Numbered from the stretch's first letter, positions 50,632 to 60,490 are shown. The stretch: 64,000 nucleotides of DNA from PFJX01 sp963713085 (GCA_963713085.1 CAVQKQ010000022.1:62001-126000); one strand, 5' to 3'. A program made the numbers and translations. The notes: a model not told the origin generated them from the sequence alone.

Positions 50632-51201
50632 TCAGATGAACAAGGCCTTCACATCCACATCCTTCTTTTCTTCCGCGGTGAAGGTCAACAGGTGCCTGGG
50701 GGGGAAACTGAACACCCCGGCCACCAGGTTGTCCGGGAACTGCTCGATGCGGGCGTTGTTGATGTTGACATGCTCGTTGTACAGCTCGCGCCGGTCGGCG
50801 ATGGACTCTTCCAGACCGGTGATGCGTTGCATGAGCTGGGCGAATTGTTCGTTGGCACGCAGTTCGGGATAGGCCTCCGCCACAGCGAATATCTTGCCCA
50901 GGCCCAGGCGCAGGGCGCTTTCCGCGTGGCCCAGGGCGGGGATGTCCTGGTTCCGGCTGGCCTCCTGGATGCGGCCGCGTGCCTCGGTCACTGCTTGCAG
51001 GGTCTCCTGCTCGAACTGCTTGTATTGCCGACAGGCCTCCACCAGCTTGGGAAGTTCGTCGTGGCGCTGCTTGAGCAGCACCTCGATGTTGGACCAGGCC
51101 AAGGAGACGTTGTGCTTGATCCGGACCAGGTTATTGTAGATGAAGACGATATAGACGAAAGCGATCAGGACCAGGCCCCAGAACAAGATGGCGGTTGACA
51201 T
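50632..51201 (-). CDS. lemA: LemA family protein
   Basis: A 189-residue LemA family protein with an N-terminal membrane helix (about residues 5-25) and a long helical cytoplasmic or periplasmic bundle. Typical phrases are YNNLVRIKHNVSLAWSNIEV and LKQRHDELPKLVEACRQY. LemA proteins are common and of uncertain role. The gene is followed by the GIDE-like gene and preceded by gyrA on the same strand, 100 bp upstream. Confidence 0.93.
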   Translation of the reverse strand: MSTAILFWGLVLIAFVYIVFIYNNLVRIKHNVSLAWSNIEVLLKQRHDELPKLVEACRQYKQFEQETLQAVTEARGRIQEASRNQDIPALGHAESALRLGLGKIFAVAEAYPELRANEQFAQLMQRITGLEESIADRRELYNEHVNINNARIEQFPDNLVAGVFSFPPRHLLTFTAEEKKDVDVKALFI

Positions 51202-51301
51202 TTCGGCTCCCAGACGTAGGGCGACGCGATCGCGAGGGGCGCCGACCCGGTTTCATCCAACGGCCGGTCAGGGACGGTCTCCCAAGCCGGACCGCCGTTC
51301 C

Positions 51302-53869
51302 TTATTCCTCTTCCGTATCCAGTACCCGATGCAGGCCGGAGAGCTTCTCCCCCGCATCCAGGTTGATCAGCGTCACGCCCTGGGTGGAACGGCCCAGGGA
51401 GCGGATCTCCTTGACCCGGGTGCGGATCAGCACGCCACCGGTGGTGATAAGCATGATCTCGTCGTCCGGATCCACCAGGGTGGCGGCCACCACTTTGCCG
51501 TTGCGGGCCGAGGTGGAGATGGCGATGACCCCCTGGCCGCCTCGGCCGTGGCGGCTGTAATCCCCCACCGGGGTGCGCTTGCCGTAGCCGTTCTCGGTGG
51601 CGGTCATCACGCTCTGGGCCTCGTTTTCCGCCACCAGCAGGGAGATGACCCGAGCGCCTTTGCCCAACTTCATGCCGCGCACGCCCCGGGCGTTTCTGCC
51701 CATCGGTCGCACCTCGGTCTCGTCGAAGCGGTTGGCCTTGCCCTCGTCCGAGAACAACATGACGTCGCTTTGGCCGTTGGTGATGGCCACGCCGATGAGG
51801 TGGTCGCCCTCGTCCAGGTTGACGGCGATGAGGCCGGCGCTGCGGGGCCGGGAGAATCCGGAAAGCGGCGTCTTCTTCACAGTGCCCAGGGCCGTGGCCA
51901 TGAACACGTAATGGCCCTCGTCGAACTCCTTGACCGGCAGGATGGCGTTGACCTGCTCGCCCTCCTCCATCTTGAGCAGGTTGACGATGGGCTTGCCCCG
52001 GGACGCGCGGCCGCCCTGGGGTACCTCATAGACCTTGAGCCAGAACATTCGGCCCCGATTGGTGAAGCACAGGATGTAGTCGTGGGTATTGGCGATGAAG
52101 AGATTGTCGATGAAGTCCTCTTCCTTGGTGCCGGCCGCCTGCTTGCCTCGCCCGCCCCGCTTCTGGGTTCGGTATTCGTCCAGGACCTGGGCCTTGATGT
52201 AGCCGGTGTGGGACAGGGTGACCACGACGTCCTGGGGCGCGATCAGGTCCTCCATGGACATTTCCTGGGCATGGGCCACGATCTCGGAACGGCGCTTGTC
52301 GCCGAAGGCGGCCTTAATCTCGCCCAGTTCCGTGACGATGATCTCGATGACCCGATCGGGCTTGTCGAGGATGTCCAGCAGGTCGGCGATGCGGACCATG
52401 ACATCCCCGTATTCGCCGACGATCTTGTCCTGCTCCAGGCCGGTGAGGCGTTGCAGGCGCAGGTCCAGGATGGCCTGTGCCTGGACCTCGGTGAGGTAGT
52501 AGCCCTGCTTGTGCAGGCCGAATTCCGGCGCCAGGCTGAGGGGCCGAAAGGCCTCTGTGCCGGCGCTGAGAAGGTCGCCTGCCACCCGGGCCAGCATATC
52601 TTCCACCACCTGGGATTTCCAGGGCTTGGCCAGCAGGGCTGCCTTGGCTTCCGGCGGGTTGGCTGAGGCCTTGATCAGGGCGATGATCTCGTCGACGTTG
52701 GCCAGGGCCACGGCCAGGCCTTCCAGGATATGGCCCCGGTCCCGGGCCTTCTTCAGTTCGAACTGGGTGCGCCGGGTGATGACCTCGCGCCGGTGACGCA
52801 GGAAGGCCTCCAGGATCTGCTTCAGGTTCAGCAGTCGTGGTTGGCCGTCCAGAATTGCCACCATGTTCATGCCGAAGGTGTCCTGCATCTGCGTTTCTTT
52901 GTACAGATTGTTCAGGATCACTTCCGGCACTTCGCCGCGCCGGAGCTCGATCACCACGCGCATGCCGGACTTGTCCGACTCGTCGCGGATCTCGCTGATG
53001 CCTTCCAGGCGCTTTTCCCGCACCAGCTCGCCGATCTTGGCGCACAGGTTGGCCTTGTTCACCTGGTAGGGCAGCTCGTCGATGATGACCGCCTGGCGCC
53101 CGCCGACCTTGTCGATGTCCTCGAAATGGCACTTTGCCCGCATCACCACCCGGCCGCGTCCGGTACGGTAGCCTTCCTTAACACCGGACAAGCCGTAGAT
53201 GATGCCGGCGGTGGGGAAGTCGGGGGCGGGCACCATCTCGATCAGTTCGTCAATGCTGATCTCCGGGTTCTTCAGCACTGCCAGGCACGCGTCGACGATC
53301 TCGTTCAGGTTATGGGGCGGAATGTTGGTGGCCATGCCCACGGCGATACCGGAGGAGCCGTTCACCAACAGGTTGGGGAATTTGGCCGGCAGGATCAGGG
53401 GCTCGTGTTCCGCGCCGTCGTAGTTGGGGCCGAAGTCCACCGTCTCCTTGTCCAGGTCCGCCAAGAGTTCGTGGGCGATCTTGGCCATGCGAATTTCGGT
53501 GTAACGCATGGCCGCCGCGTTGTCGCCGTCCACCGAGCCGAAGTTGCCCTGGCCGTCCACCAGGGGATAACGCAGGGAGAAGTTCTGGGCCATGCGGACG
53601 ATGGTGTCGTACACCGCCGTGTCGCCGTGGGGATGGTATTTACCGATCACGTCGCCCACCACGCGGGCCGATTTCTTGTAAGCCTTGTTCCAATCGTTGT
53701 TCAACTCGTGCATGGCGAACAGCACGCGCCGGTGCACGGGCTTGAGGCCATCCCTCACGTCCGGGAGCGCGCGACCCACGATCACGCTCATGGCGTAATC
53801 CAGGTAGGAACGGCGCATTTCCTCTTCCAGGCTGACGGGGATTGTCTCTTTGGCGAACTGGTTATCCAT
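51302..53869 (-). CDS. gyrA: DNA gyrase subunit A
   Basis: An 855-residue type II topoisomerase subunit that cuts and rejoins DNA. The active-site Tyr is in AAAMRYTEIRM; the quinolone region reads GKYHPHGDTAVYDTIVRMAQ, with Thr in the position of E. coli Ser83 and Asp at the place of Asp87. The C-terminal beta-pinwheel contains the GyrA box QKRGGRGKQ. The length is normal. Position 53870-54045 upstream holds no gene. Confidence 0.98.
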   Translation of the reverse strand: MDNQFAKETIPVSLEEEMRRSYLDYAMSVIVGRALPDVRDGLKPVHRRVLFAMHELNNDWNKAYKKSARVVGDVIGKYHPHGDTAVYDTIVRMAQNFSLRYPLVDGQGNFGSVDGDNAAAMRYTEIRMAKIAHELLADLDKETVDFGPNYDGAEHEPLILPAKFPNLLVNGSSGIAVGMATNIPPHNLNEIVDACLAVLKNPEISIDELIEMVPAPDFPTAGIIYGLSGVKEGYRTGRGRVVMRAKCHFEDIDKVGGRQAVIIDELPYQVNKANLCAKIGELVREKRLEGISEIRDESDKSGMRVVIELRRGEVPEVILNNLYKETQMQDTFGMNMVAILDGQPRLLNLKQILEAFLRHRREVITRRTQFELKKARDRGHILEGLAVALANVDEIIALIKASANPPEAKAALLAKPWKSQVVEDMLARVAGDLLSAGTEAFRPLSLAPEFGLHKQGYYLTEVQAQAILDLRLQRLTGLEQDKIVGEYGDVMVRIADLLDILDKPDRVIEIIVTELGEIKAAFGDKRRSEIVAHAQEMSMEDLIAPQDVVVTLSHTGYIKAQVLDEYRTQKRGGRGKQAAGTKEEDFIDNLFIANTHDYILCFTNRGRMFWLKVYEVPQGGRASRGKPIVNLLKMEEGEQVNAILPVKEFDEGHYVFMATALGTVKKTPLSGFSRPRSAGLIAVNLDEGDHLIGVAITNGQSDVMLFSDEGKANRFDETEVRPMGRNARGVRGMKLGKGARVISLLVAENEAQSVMTATENGYGKRTPVGDYSRHGRGGQGVIAISTSARNGKVVAATLVDPDDEIMLITTGGVLIRTRVKEIRSLGRSTQGVTLINLDAGEKLSGLHRVLDTEEE

Positions 53870-54045
53870 GGGCGGGGCGGGTTCTCGTTATGGATGAGGG
53901 AAACAACCTGCGGAGTTTACCACGTCGTCCCTGGCTGCCCAGGTTCCCCATAATCTCGAATCCAGGCCGGCACCGCGCTGCCAGAGGAACGTTCTGGCTC
54001 CGGGTTTGGCGTTAGCATTCAGGCTGATCAACGGGTGATCCATCC

Positions 54046-55401
54046 ATGACCTCTCAAACCGCTGCCATTACGCCGAAAACAGCCGATTTGCGCATTGATG
54101 CCAGTTGGATCGTGCCCATGGAACCTGCCAACCAGGTGCTAAGCGATCACAGCCTGCTTGTGCGGGACGGCCTGATCGCCGCCCTGATGCCCACCGCGGA
54201 AGCGGAGGTGGCATGGGCGGCGGGACAACGCATCAGCCTGCCCGGCCATGTCCTTATACCGGGCCTGGTCAACCTCCATACCCATGCCGCCATGACGCTG
54301 TTGCGGGGCTATGCCGACGACCTGCCCCTCATGACCTGGCTCCACGACCATATCTGGCCGGCGGAGGCACTACACGTGTCCCCTGGGTTCGTGCGCGACG
54401 GTACCCGCCTGGCCTGCCTGGAGATGCTGCGCGGCGGGGTGACCTGTTTCAACGACATGTACTTCTTCCCGGAAGCGGCGGTGGAGGCCGCCGTGGAGGC
54501 CGGCATGCGCATCGCCGCGGGCCTGATCGTTATCGATGCGCCCACGGCCTATGCCGCTGATCCGGATGGCTACCTGCAAAAAGGCTTCGCCCTGCGGGAT
54601 ACTTGGAAAGCGCACCCGCTGGCGTCCTTCTGCCTGGCGCCCCACGCACCCTATACGGTGAGCGACCGCAGCCTGGAGAAGATCGTCACCTATTCGGAAC
54701 AACTGGACATGCCGGTGCATATGCATATCCACGAAACCCGGGATGAATTGCGCCACAGCCAGGAAAAATACGGTGTTCGCCCTCTTGCGCGCCTGCGGGC
54801 CCTGGGCCTGCTGAGCCCCTCGCTTCTGGCGGTACACGGCATCCACCTGACCCCGGACGAGATCGGCTGGCTGGCCGGATACGGATGCCACGTGGCCCAC
54901 TGCCCCAGTTCCAACCTGAAGCTGGCCAGCGGCTTCGCGCCAGTTGCCGAAATGCTGGCCGCACGAATCAATACCGGGCTGGGTACGGATGGTGCCGCCA
55001 GCAATAATCGCCTGGACATGTTCGGGGAAATGCGCCAAGCCGCCCTGCTGGCCAAGTGCGTATCCGGCGACCCCACCACCCTGCCTGCCCACGTGGCCCT
55101 GGAAATGGCCACACTGGCCGGGGCCAAAGCTTTGGGGCTGGACGGAAAGATCGGCTCCCTGGCGGTAGGCAAGCAGGCGGACCTGGTTGCGGTGGATCTG
55201 GGTGATCCGTCCAACCAGCCCTGCTACGACCCCATCTCCCAACTGGTATACAGCGCGGGACGAGAAAATGTGCGCCATGTCTGGATAGCCGGCAAGTCGG
55301 TACTACAAGAAGGTCGTTGCCTGAGCCTGGATCCGGGGGATATCCAGGGACGCGTCCACAGCTGGCATGACCGGATCGCCCGGGGACATTCGGTCGGGTA
55401 A
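54046..55401 (+). CDS. mtaD: TRZ/ATZ family amidohydrolase, likely 5'-methylthioadenosine/SAH deaminase
   Basis: A 451-residue metal-dependent hydrolase. The HxH metal site is in LVNLHTHAAMTLLRGYADD, with further ligands in HMHIHETRDEL and the Asp in GLGTDGAASNNRLDMF. These agree with MtaD/SsnA-type deaminases acting on methylthioadenosine or S-adenosylhomocysteine; the exact substrate is not certain and guanine or other aminohydrolases are alternatives. It is transcribed away from gyrA. Confidence 0.85.
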   Translation: MTSQTAAITPKTADLRIDASWIVPMEPANQVLSDHSLLVRDGLIAALMPTAEAEVAWAAGQRISLPGHVLIPGLVNLHTHAAMTLLRGYADDLPLMTWLHDHIWPAEALHVSPGFVRDGTRLACLEMLRGGVTCFNDMYFFPEAAVEAAVEAGMRIAAGLIVIDAPTAYAADPDGYLQKGFALRDTWKAHPLASFCLAPHAPYTVSDRSLEKIVTYSEQLDMPVHMHIHETRDELRHSQEKYGVRPLARLRALGLLSPSLLAVHGIHLTPDEIGWLAGYGCHVAHCPSSNLKLASGFAPVAEMLAARINTGLGTDGAASNNRLDMFGEMRQAALLAKCVSGDPTTLPAHVALEMATLAGAKALGLDGKIGSLAVGKQADLVAVDLGDPSNQPCYDPISQLVYSAGRENVRHVWIAGKSVLQEGRCLSLDPGDIQGRVHSWHDRIARGHSVG

Positions 55402-55423
55402 CCGCCTCAGGGACGCAATCGCT

Positions 55424-55972
55424 TTATGGGTTGATGGAGCATTCCCGCCATGCGCCGCTGGTCAAGCCATCGAGCCGATAGTCGCCGATGGCCCAACGAA
55501 TCAGGCGCAGGGTGGGGAATCCCACCTTGGCGGTCATGCGCCGTACCTGGCGGTTCTTGCCTTCTCTGATGACGACCTCGACCCAGGCGCTGGGAATGGT
55601 CTTGCGAAAACGCACGGGCGGCTCACGGGGCCACAAACCCTCCGGCTCGGCTATGAGCCTGGTCTGGGCAGGACGGCTGACGAAATCACCCAGGTTCAGA
55701 GGTTGGCGCAGGGGCTCGAGGTCCGATTCGGTAGGTGTCCCCTCGACCTGCACCCAGTACGTCTTGGGCAATTTGTGGCGCGGATCGGCAAGCCGATGCT
55801 GTAGCGCACCATCGTCGGTTAAAATAAGCAATCCCTCGCTATCCGCATCCAGGCGCCCCGCCGCGTAGACCCCCGGAACCGGAATGTAGTCCTTCAATCC
55901 CGGGTGCCCGTCTTCGGAAGTGAACTGGCTCAACACGCCGTAGGGCTTGTTGAACAGGATAATGCGAGCCAT
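55424..55972 (-). CDS. rluE: 23S rRNA pseudouridine synthase, RluE type
   Basis: A 182-residue RsuA/RluE-family synthase lacking an S4 domain, as in RluE, which modifies U2457 of 23S rRNA. The catalytic Asp is in GRLDADSEGLLILT; the KP...NKPYGVLSQF and EGKNRQVRRM motifs are present. The ATG at 55972 (MARIILFNKPYG) is preferred; the open frame upstream is a shadow of icd. It diverges from icd with a 30-bp gap. Confidence 0.92.
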   Translation of the reverse strand: MARIILFNKPYGVLSQFTSEDGHPGLKDYIPVPGVYAAGRLDADSEGLLILTDDGALQHRLADPRHKLPKTYWVQVEGTPTESDLEPLRQPLNLGDFVSRPAQTRLIAEPEGLWPREPPVRFRKTIPSAWVEVVIREGKNRQVRRMTAKVGFPTLRLIRWAIGDYRLDGLTSGAWRECSINP

Positions 55973-56002
55973 CAGTTCTCTCTTTTTTGACCAGGAGCAA
56001 TC

Positions 56003-57253
56003 GTGAGCAGTCCCATCCAGGTGCCCGCCCAGGGCGAAAAAATTACCGTCAATCCCGACTTCTCCCTGAACGTTCCGGAGCGGCCGATTATCCCCTTCAT
56101 CGAGGGCGACGGCACCGGCGTGGACATCACCCCGGTCATGCGCGCCGTGCTGGATGCGGCGGTGGCCCATGCCTACGGCGGCAGCCGGCGGATCGAATGG
56201 ATGGAGGTATTCGCCGGCGAGAAGGCCACCCGGGTCTATGGTCCGGATGCCTGGCTGCCCGACGAAACGGTCCAGGCTGTGAAAGACTATGCTGTGTCCA
56301 TCAAGGGCCCTCTCACAACCCCGACCTCGGGCGGCATCCGTTCCCTCAACGTGGCCCTGCGCCAGATGCTGGACCTGTATGTCTGCCTGCGCCCGGTGCG
56401 CTGGTTCGAGGGCGTGCCCACACCGGTAAAGGCGCCCGAGAAGGTGGACATGGTGATCTTCCGGGAGAATACGGAGGACATCTACGCCGGCATCGAGTGG
56501 GAAGCCGGCTCGCCGAAGGCCAGGAAGGTCATCGAATTCCTGCAGAAGGAGATGGGAGTCAAGAAGATCCGCTTTCCGGAGTCGTCCGCCATCGGCATCA
56601 AGCCGGTTTCGGTGGAAGGCTCCGACCGTCTGATCCGGCGCGCCATCCAATACGCCATCGACAACAAGCGCAAATCCGTAACCCTGGTTCACAAGGGCAA
56701 CATCATGAAGTTCACCGAAGGCGGCTTCAAGAAGTGGGGCTACGAACTGGCAGCCAGAGAATTCGGCGCCACTCTCATCGACAAAGGCCCCTGGATGAAG
56801 CTGCCCGAGAAGTTCGGCGGCATCGTCATCAAGGACGTGATCGCCGACGCCTTCCTGCAGCAGATCCTGCTGCGGCCGGACGAATATGAAGTGATCGCCA
56901 CCCTGAACCTGAACGGGGACTACGTCTCCGACGCCCTAGCCGCCGAGGTGGGTGGCATCGGCATCGCCCCCGGTGCCAACCTGTCCGACACCGTGGCCAT
57001 GTTCGAGGCCACCCACGGTACCGCGCCCAAGTACGCCGGCAAGGATTACGTGAACCCCGGTTCCATCATCCTCTCCGGAGAAATGATGCTGCGCCACCTG
57101 GGCTGGACCGAGGCCGCCGACCTGATTATCAAGGGTATGGACGGCGCCATCCGCGGTAAGCGGGTGACTTACGACTTCGCGCGCCTGATGGAAGGTGCCA
57201 GCCAGATTTCCTGTTCCGCCTTCGGCCAGGAAATCATCCGTTGCATGGCTTAA
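56003..57253 (+). CDS. icd: Isocitrate dehydrogenase, NADP-dependent
   Basis: A 416-residue TCA-cycle enzyme converting isocitrate to 2-oxoglutarate. The substrate loop TSGGIRSLNVALRQ carries the Ser that AceK phosphorylates in E. coli; NADP-binding residues lie in ATHGTAPKYAGKDYVNPGS. The start is GTG at 56003 with AGGAG six bases upstream. A perfect 17-bp inverted repeat lies just beyond the stop. Confidence 0.97.
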   Translation: MSSPIQVPAQGEKITVNPDFSLNVPERPIIPFIEGDGTGVDITPVMRAVLDAAVAHAYGGSRRIEWMEVFAGEKATRVYGPDAWLPDETVQAVKDYAVSIKGPLTTPTSGGIRSLNVALRQMLDLYVCLRPVRWFEGVPTPVKAPEKVDMVIFRENTEDIYAGIEWEAGSPKARKVIEFLQKEMGVKKIRFPESSAIGIKPVSVEGSDRLIRRAIQYAIDNKRKSVTLVHKGNIMKFTEGGFKKWGYELAAREFGATLIDKGPWMKLPEKFGGIVIKDVIADAFLQQILLRPDEYEVIATLNLNGDYVSDALAAEVGGIGIAPGANLSDTVAMFEATHGTAPKYAGKDYVNPGSIILSGEMMLRHLGWTEAADLIIKGMDGAIRGKRVTYDFARLMEGASQISCSAFGQEIIRCMA

Positions 57254-57447
57254 TGTAGAAAACCTGCCTGGTTCCCGTGAGCATCGCCTTGGGGTGGTGT
57301 TACCACCCCAAGGCGATGCAGTAATTCGATCAACTCCTCAGCAATGGGGCCGAGCTCTTCCTTTTGCCGCTCCAACCCCTCGAGCAATCGGAAAAGTTCA
57401 TCCAATGCGGGGAAACCCGCTTTCTGAGGACTTTCTTGGTCGTTCAT
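57250..57447 (-). CDS. Small hypothetical protein overlapping the icd 3' end
   Basis: A 65-residue protein, not recognised. It starts MNDQESPQKAG with AGGAG eight bases upstream and has a helical, Leu/Glu-rich core (DELFRLLEGLERQKEELG), so it could be a short coiled coil. Its last third is encoded by the long inverted repeat at 57281-57319, and the stop overlaps icd by four bases. Either a real small gene whose end doubles as a terminator, or chance. Confidence 0.45.
   Translation of the reverse strand: MNDQESPQKAGFPALDELFRLLEGLERQKEELGPIAEELIELLHRLGVVTPPQGDAHGNQAGFLH
57281..57319. terminator. Perfect 17-bp inverted repeat downstream of icd
   Basis: GCATCGCCTTGGGGTGG, loop TGTTA, then the exact complement CCACCCCAAGGCGATGC. 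The stem starts 28 bp after the icd stop. There is no U-tract, but the length and perfection make a terminator or 3' stabiliser likely for icd; it also lies in the small ORF on the other strand. Confidence 0.6.
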
Positions 57448-57541
57448 TTCGGCCGCTCCTGCGCCAACGCCTTGTTTGACGTATAGCACAGGGGGCCGGA
57501 GGTGGCAGGCTATAAAAGGGTGCCTGCCAAAGATAGCTGCT

Positions 57542-57745
57542 TTATAGCGGCTGAATGTTGGCTGCCTGCTTGCCCTTGGGGCCATCAGCTACATCGAAGG
57601 AAACACGTTGGCCTTCCTTCAGACTTTTGAAGCCCTTGCTATTTATCGCGGAAAAATGTGCGAACACATCATCGCCGCCGCCATCGGGGGTAATAAAGCC
57701 GAAGCCTTTCGAGTCGTTGAACCATTTAACAGTGCCAGTGGCCAT
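57542..57745 (-). CDS. Cold-shock domain protein, CspA family
   Basis: A 67-residue cold-shock protein that binds single-stranded RNA and DNA. RNP1 KGFGFI and RNP2 DVFAHFSAI are intact. The ATG at 57745 is conserved (MATGTVKWFNDSKGFGF). It diverges from clpS with a 157-bp gap that may hold the long leader typical of cold-shock genes. Confidence 0.96.
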   Translation of the reverse strand: MATGTVKWFNDSKGFGFITPDGGGDDVFAHFSAINSKGFKSLKEGQRVSFDVADGPKGKQAANIQPL

Positions 57746-57902
57746 TGAAACCGCTCCTAAACGAAATACGAAGAGATCTGTCCAGTCCAAGTCCCAACCG
57801 ATACACGACTCGGCCAAACGACGGCTTTTTACCTGCGTATCGCCCACGTCGTCAATTGGGTTGAAAAAAAACATTCCAGCGCCACAATCCCAATTGTTGA
57901 AA

Positions 57903-58229
57903 ATGAATATTCCATCCATGGCTGCCCGGCAACGCGAAGGGGTGGCGCTGGCCACGAAAAAGGCAGTAGCCAAGCCACCGCCTCTCTATAAAGTTCTCTT
58001 GCTTAACGACGATTACACGCCTATGGACTTCGTCGTTCAGGTGTTGGAACAGATTTTTTCTCTGAGCCGAGAACAAGCCACCATGGTTATGCTCAAAGTG
58101 CATAATGAGGGCGTAGGCGTAGCCGGGATTTATCCGAAGGATGTGGCCGAAACCAAGGTAAACCAGGTAATTGCGTTTGCGCGCAATCACCAGCACCCGC
58201 TTCAATGCGTGACGGAGGAAAATCGATGA
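57903..58229 (+). CDS. clpS: ATP-dependent Clp protease adaptor ClpS
   Basis: A 108-residue adaptor that brings N-degron substrates to ClpAP. The core phrase YKVLLLNDDYTPMDFVVQVL and the following MLKVHNEGVGVAGIY are typical. ATG at 57903 is annotated; an in-frame ATG at 57918 (MAARQREG) is possible and neither has a strong ribosome site. The stop overlaps the clpA ATG (ATGA). Confidence 0.95.
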   Translation: MNIPSMAARQREGVALATKKAVAKPPPLYKVLLLNDDYTPMDFVVQVLEQIFSLSREQATMVMLKVHNEGVGVAGIYPKDVAETKVNQVIAFARNHQHPLQCVTEENR

Positions 58230-60490
58230 TCGCCCAGGAGTTGGAAGTCAGCCTGCACATGGCCTTCATGGAGGCCAGGCAAAAGCGCCACGAATTCATT
58301 ACCGTGGAGCATCTGCTTCTGGCCATGCTCGATAATCCCTCGGCCGCCGAGGTGTTGCGTGCCTGCGCCACGGATTTCGATGACCTGCGGAAAAAACTGA
58401 CCGACTTCATAGAACGCCACACCCCGCGTGTGGCCGGTGAAATAGAGGTGGATACCCAGCCGACCCTGGGCTTCCAACGGGTCATCCAACGCGCAATCCT
58501 CCATGTGCAGTCCTCCGGCAAGAAGGAAGTCACCGGGGCAAACGTGCTGGTCGCCATATTCGGAGAGAAGGATTCCCACGCCCTGCATTTCCTGACCCAG
58601 CAAGGCCTGACCCGTTTGGATGTGGTGAACTTCATCTCCCATGGCATCGCCAAGACCCCGCAGGAATCCTCCCAAAGCGCGCCTTCCGATGCCCCCATCG
58701 AGCAGCAGGAGAGCGAGGAGAAAACCACCTCTCCGCTGGAATCGTTCACCAACAACCTCAATGCCCAGGCACAGGCCGGCAAGATCGACCCCCTCATCGG
58801 CCGCGAGATGGAACTTGAACGGGTCATCCAGACACTGTGCCGCCGTCGCAAGAACAATCCGCTCCTGGTGGGCGAAGCCGGCGTGGGCAAGACCGCCATC
58901 GCGGAAGGCTTGGCGCGCCGGATCATCGAAAACGATGTACCGGAAATTCTGGAAGGCGCTGTCGTCTATGCCCTGGATATGGGCGCCCTGTTGGCGGGGA
59001 CCAAGTACCGGGGAGATTTTGAACAACGCCTCAAGGCCGTGATCAAGCAGTTGGCGGGCAATAGCAAGGCTATCCTGTTCATCGACGAGATCCATACCGT
59101 GATCGGCGCCGGCGCCGCGTCGGGCGGTACCCTGGATGCCTCCAACCTGTTGAAACCGGCCCTCTCCTCGGGCCAGTTGCGCTGCATCGGCGCCACGACC
59201 TACAACGAGTTTCGGGGCATCTTCGAAAAAGATCATGCCCTCTCCCGCCGCTTCCAGAAGATCGACGTGAAGGAGCCCTCGGTCGAGGAAACCGTGCTGA
59301 TCCTGAAAGGCCTGAAATCCCGCTTCGAATCCCATCACGGCGTGAAATACACCCAAGGCGCCCTGTCCACGGCGGCGGAACTCTCGGCGCGCTACATCAA
59401 TGACCGTCATCTGCCGGACAAGGCCATCGACGTTATCGACGAGGCCGGCGCGGCCCAGCGCATCCAGCCCAAGTCCAAGCAGAAGAAGGTTATCACGCCC
59501 AAGGAAATCGAGGATATCGTTGCCAAGATCGCCCGCATCCCGGCGAAGTCCGTGGCCCACGACGAACGCAACACCCTGCGCAATCTGGACCGCGACCTGA
59601 AGGCCGTGGTGTTCGGCCAGGAAAAGGCCATCGAGGCCCTGGCCGCCGCCATCAAGATGACCCGTTCCGGCTTGGGCAATCCCCAGAAACCCATCGGTTC
59701 CTTCCTGTTCTCAGGCCCCACCGGCGTGGGCAAGACCGAGGTCGCACGTCAGTTGGCCTATGTGTTGGGCGTGGAGTTGATCCGCTTCGACATGTCGGAA
59801 TACATGGAACGCCATGCCGTTTCCCGCCTGATCGGTGCGCCTCCCGGCTACGTGGGGTTCGAGCAAGGCGGCCTGCTTACCGAGGCCATCACAAAGACCC
59901 CTTACTCCGTGCTATTGCTGGACGAGATCGAGAAGGCCCATCCGGACATATACAACGTGCTGCTTCAGGTCATGGACCACGGCACCCTGACCGACAACAA
60001 CGGGCGCAAGGCGGACTTCCGCAACGTGGTGATCATCATGACTACCAACGCCGGTGCCGAGACCATCAACAAGACCGGCATCGGTTTCTCCCTGCCCAAG
60101 AAATCCGGCGACGAGATGGCGGAAATCAAACGGCTGTTCACCCCGGAATTCCGCAACCGGCTGGATGGCACCATTTCCTTCGCCTCCCTCAGCGAGGAAG
60201 TCATTCTGCGAGTAGTCGACAAATTTCTCATGCAATTGGAGGAGCAACTCCACGCCAAGAAGGTGGAGGCCCATTTCTCCGACAAGCTCCGCAAGTGGCT
60301 AGCTGAAAAAGGCTTCGATCCCCTCATGGGGGCCCGACCCATGTCCCGCCTGATACAGGACACCATCCGCAAGGCCTTGGCGGACGAGTTGCTTTTCGGC
60401 CGGCTGGCCAATGGCGGCGAGGTGGAAGTGGATCTGGACGATGCCGGGGAAATCCGGCTGGATTTCGACAAGGAACTGGAACCGGCCTGA
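58226..60490 (+). CDS. clpA: ATP-dependent Clp protease ATPase subunit ClpA
   Basis: A 754-residue AAA+ unfoldase with an N-terminal repeat domain and two ATPase modules. Walker A motifs are GEAGVGKT and GPTGVGKT; Walker B are FIDEIHT and LLDEIEKA. The IGF-type loop that docks ClpP appears as TGIGFS near residue 615. The ATG at 58226 has GGAGG eight bases upstream. It is coupled to clpS. Confidence 0.98.
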   Translation: MIAQELEVSLHMAFMEARQKRHEFITVEHLLLAMLDNPSAAEVLRACATDFDDLRKKLTDFIERHTPRVAGEIEVDTQPTLGFQRVIQRAILHVQSSGKKEVTGANVLVAIFGEKDSHALHFLTQQGLTRLDVVNFISHGIAKTPQESSQSAPSDAPIEQQESEEKTTSPLESFTNNLNAQAQAGKIDPLIGREMELERVIQTLCRRRKNNPLLVGEAGVGKTAIAEGLARRIIENDVPEILEGAVVYALDMGALLAGTKYRGDFEQRLKAVIKQLAGNSKAILFIDEIHTVIGAGAASGGTLDASNLLKPALSSGQLRCIGATTYNEFRGIFEKDHALSRRFQKIDVKEPSVEETVLILKGLKSRFESHHGVKYTQGALSTAAELSARYINDRHLPDKAIDVIDEAGAAQRIQPKSKQKKVITPKEIEDIVAKIARIPAKSVAHDERNTLRNLDRDLKAVVFGQEKAIEALAAAIKMTRSGLGNPQKPIGSFLFSGPTGVGKTEVARQLAYVLGVELIRFDMSEYMERHAVSRLIGAPPGYVGFEQGGLLTEAITKTPYSVLLLDEIEKAHPDIYNVLLQVMDHGTLTDNNGRKADFRNVVIIMTTNAGAETINKTGIGFSLPKKSGDEMAEIKRLFTPEFRNRLDGTISFASLSEEVILRVVDKFLMQLEEQLHAKKVEAHFSDKLRKWLAEKGFDPLMGARPMSRLIQDTIRKALADELLFGRLANGGEVEVDLDDAGEIRLDFDKELEPA

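Noticed and set aside
53400..53640. Thr in place of Ser83 in GyrA as a quinolone resistance change
   Set aside because: Thr is the normal residue in many proteobacteria, including Pseudomonas; no evidence of selection.
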